Shown here one piece after another: positions 6,478-6,701 of a stretch of DNA of 6,701 nt; positions within the stretch are counted from its first letter, which is position 1, and each line of letters starts with the position of its first letter. The notes under the pieces were generated by a model. That model did not search any database. It had not been told where the DNA came from and was given only the letters and a program-made list of their open reading frames with translations. The stretch covers positions 1 through 6,701 of the forward strand of contig CAIJIA010000059.1 of NCBI GenBank assembly GCA_903820655.1. The letters are read 5' to 3'. The translations under genes were made by a program, and so were the position numbers. This stretch comes from an uncultured Chloroflexota bacterium (GTDB taxonomy: Bacteria > Chloroflexota > Limnocylindria > Limnocylindrales > Limnocylindraceae).

Positions 6478-6701
6478 TTGCCGCCTCCCGCTGTAGCGAG
6501 CGCTACAGCCTTCTCCGCCGCCTCATCGAGGCTCGCCGCAGTTTCAAATCCGCCTTCGCGCAGAAGTACGGCGGCCTCGGCAGCATTCGTACCAACGATG
6601 CGCACGACCATCGGCACGATGCGCTCCTGTTGCGCGCGTGCCTCAATGAGCCCCTTGGCAACCTCGTCACCGCGCGTGATGCCACCGAAGATGTTGACGA
6701 G
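6474..6701 (-). CDS. sucC: Succinyl-CoA ligase beta subunit, C-terminal 75 residues only
   Basis: The beta subunit has an ATP-grasp domain and a C-terminal ligase/CoA-type domain that pairs with SucD. Only the C-terminal end is inside the window, read on the - strand from 6701 down to the TGA at 6476-6474. It begins LVNIFGGITRGDEVAKGL, matching the conserved VNIFGGI(V/T)RC(D) segment of SucC, continues with RIVPMVVRIVGTNAAEAAVL, where the family has VPVVVRLEGNNAE, and ends ATAGGGK. The usual Cys after ITR is Gly here. The rest of the gene lies beyond the right edge, so nothing can be said of its nucleotide specificity or promoter. Overlap with sucD indicates coupled expression. Confidence 0.93.
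   Translation of the reverse strand, partial: LVNIFGGITRGDEVAKGLIEARAQQERIVPMVVRIVGTNAAEAAVLLREGGFETAASLDEAAEKAVALATAGGGK
6484..6489 (-). promoter_or_regulatory. Shine-Dalgarno site of sucD inside sucC
   Basis: GGGAGG on the - strand, six bases before the GTG at 6477, fixes the sucD start despite the non-ATG codon and the overlap with the end of sucC. Confidence 0.75.

Overview
The window is GC-rich bacterial chromosome with tightly packed housekeeping genes and no sign of mobile DNA. The coding strand switches several times. The sigma factor keeps the [19 protein letters not shown] region 3 (Firmicutes/Chloroflexi style) rather than the actinobacterial form, yet carries an actinobacteria-like Ala/Lys/Pro-rich N-terminal tail. 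With a stand-alone methylmalonyl-CoA mutase large subunit and strong AGGAGG ribosome binding sites, this suggests a high-GC Chloroflexota lineage, possibly Limnocylindria-like. That placement is inference; no marker here settles it.

Layout, left to right. A group 1 (RpoD/SigA-like) sigma factor enters from the left edge on the + strand and ends at 1787. It has a basic low-complexity tail, an acidic stretch, region 1.2, a Trp-rich insert of about 190 residues, then canonical regions 2 to 4. A GC-rich hairpin (1800-1826) follows, then tRNA-Asn(GUU) with encoded CCA (1860-1934). Next is a 122-residue protein of unknown function (1963-2331), whose end nearly meets that of a convergent parB-like gene (2342-3385, - strand).

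A 117-base divergent spacer separates parB from the + strand pair mcm (mutase domain only, 3503-5110) and mce (methylmalonyl-CoA epimerase, 5107-5574), which share an ATGA overlap. Three bases after mce, and convergent with it, lies sucD (5578-6477, - strand). It overlaps the end of sucC, which runs off the right edge.

Functionally the right half is one metabolic theme. Mce interconverts the methylmalonyl-CoA epimers, Mcm (with a B12-binding small subunit that must be encoded elsewhere) converts (R)-methylmalonyl-CoA to succinyl-CoA, and SucCD converts succinyl-CoA to succinate with nucleotide triphosphate formation. This suits propionyl-CoA/branched-chain degradation feeding the TCA cycle, though the mutase pair and the sucCD pair are separate transcription units. 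The left half holds core information-processing genes.

There is no CRISPR, IS element, phage gene or defence system. The least explained parts are the Trp-rich sigma insert, the 122-residue unknown protein, and the atypical ParB ends.
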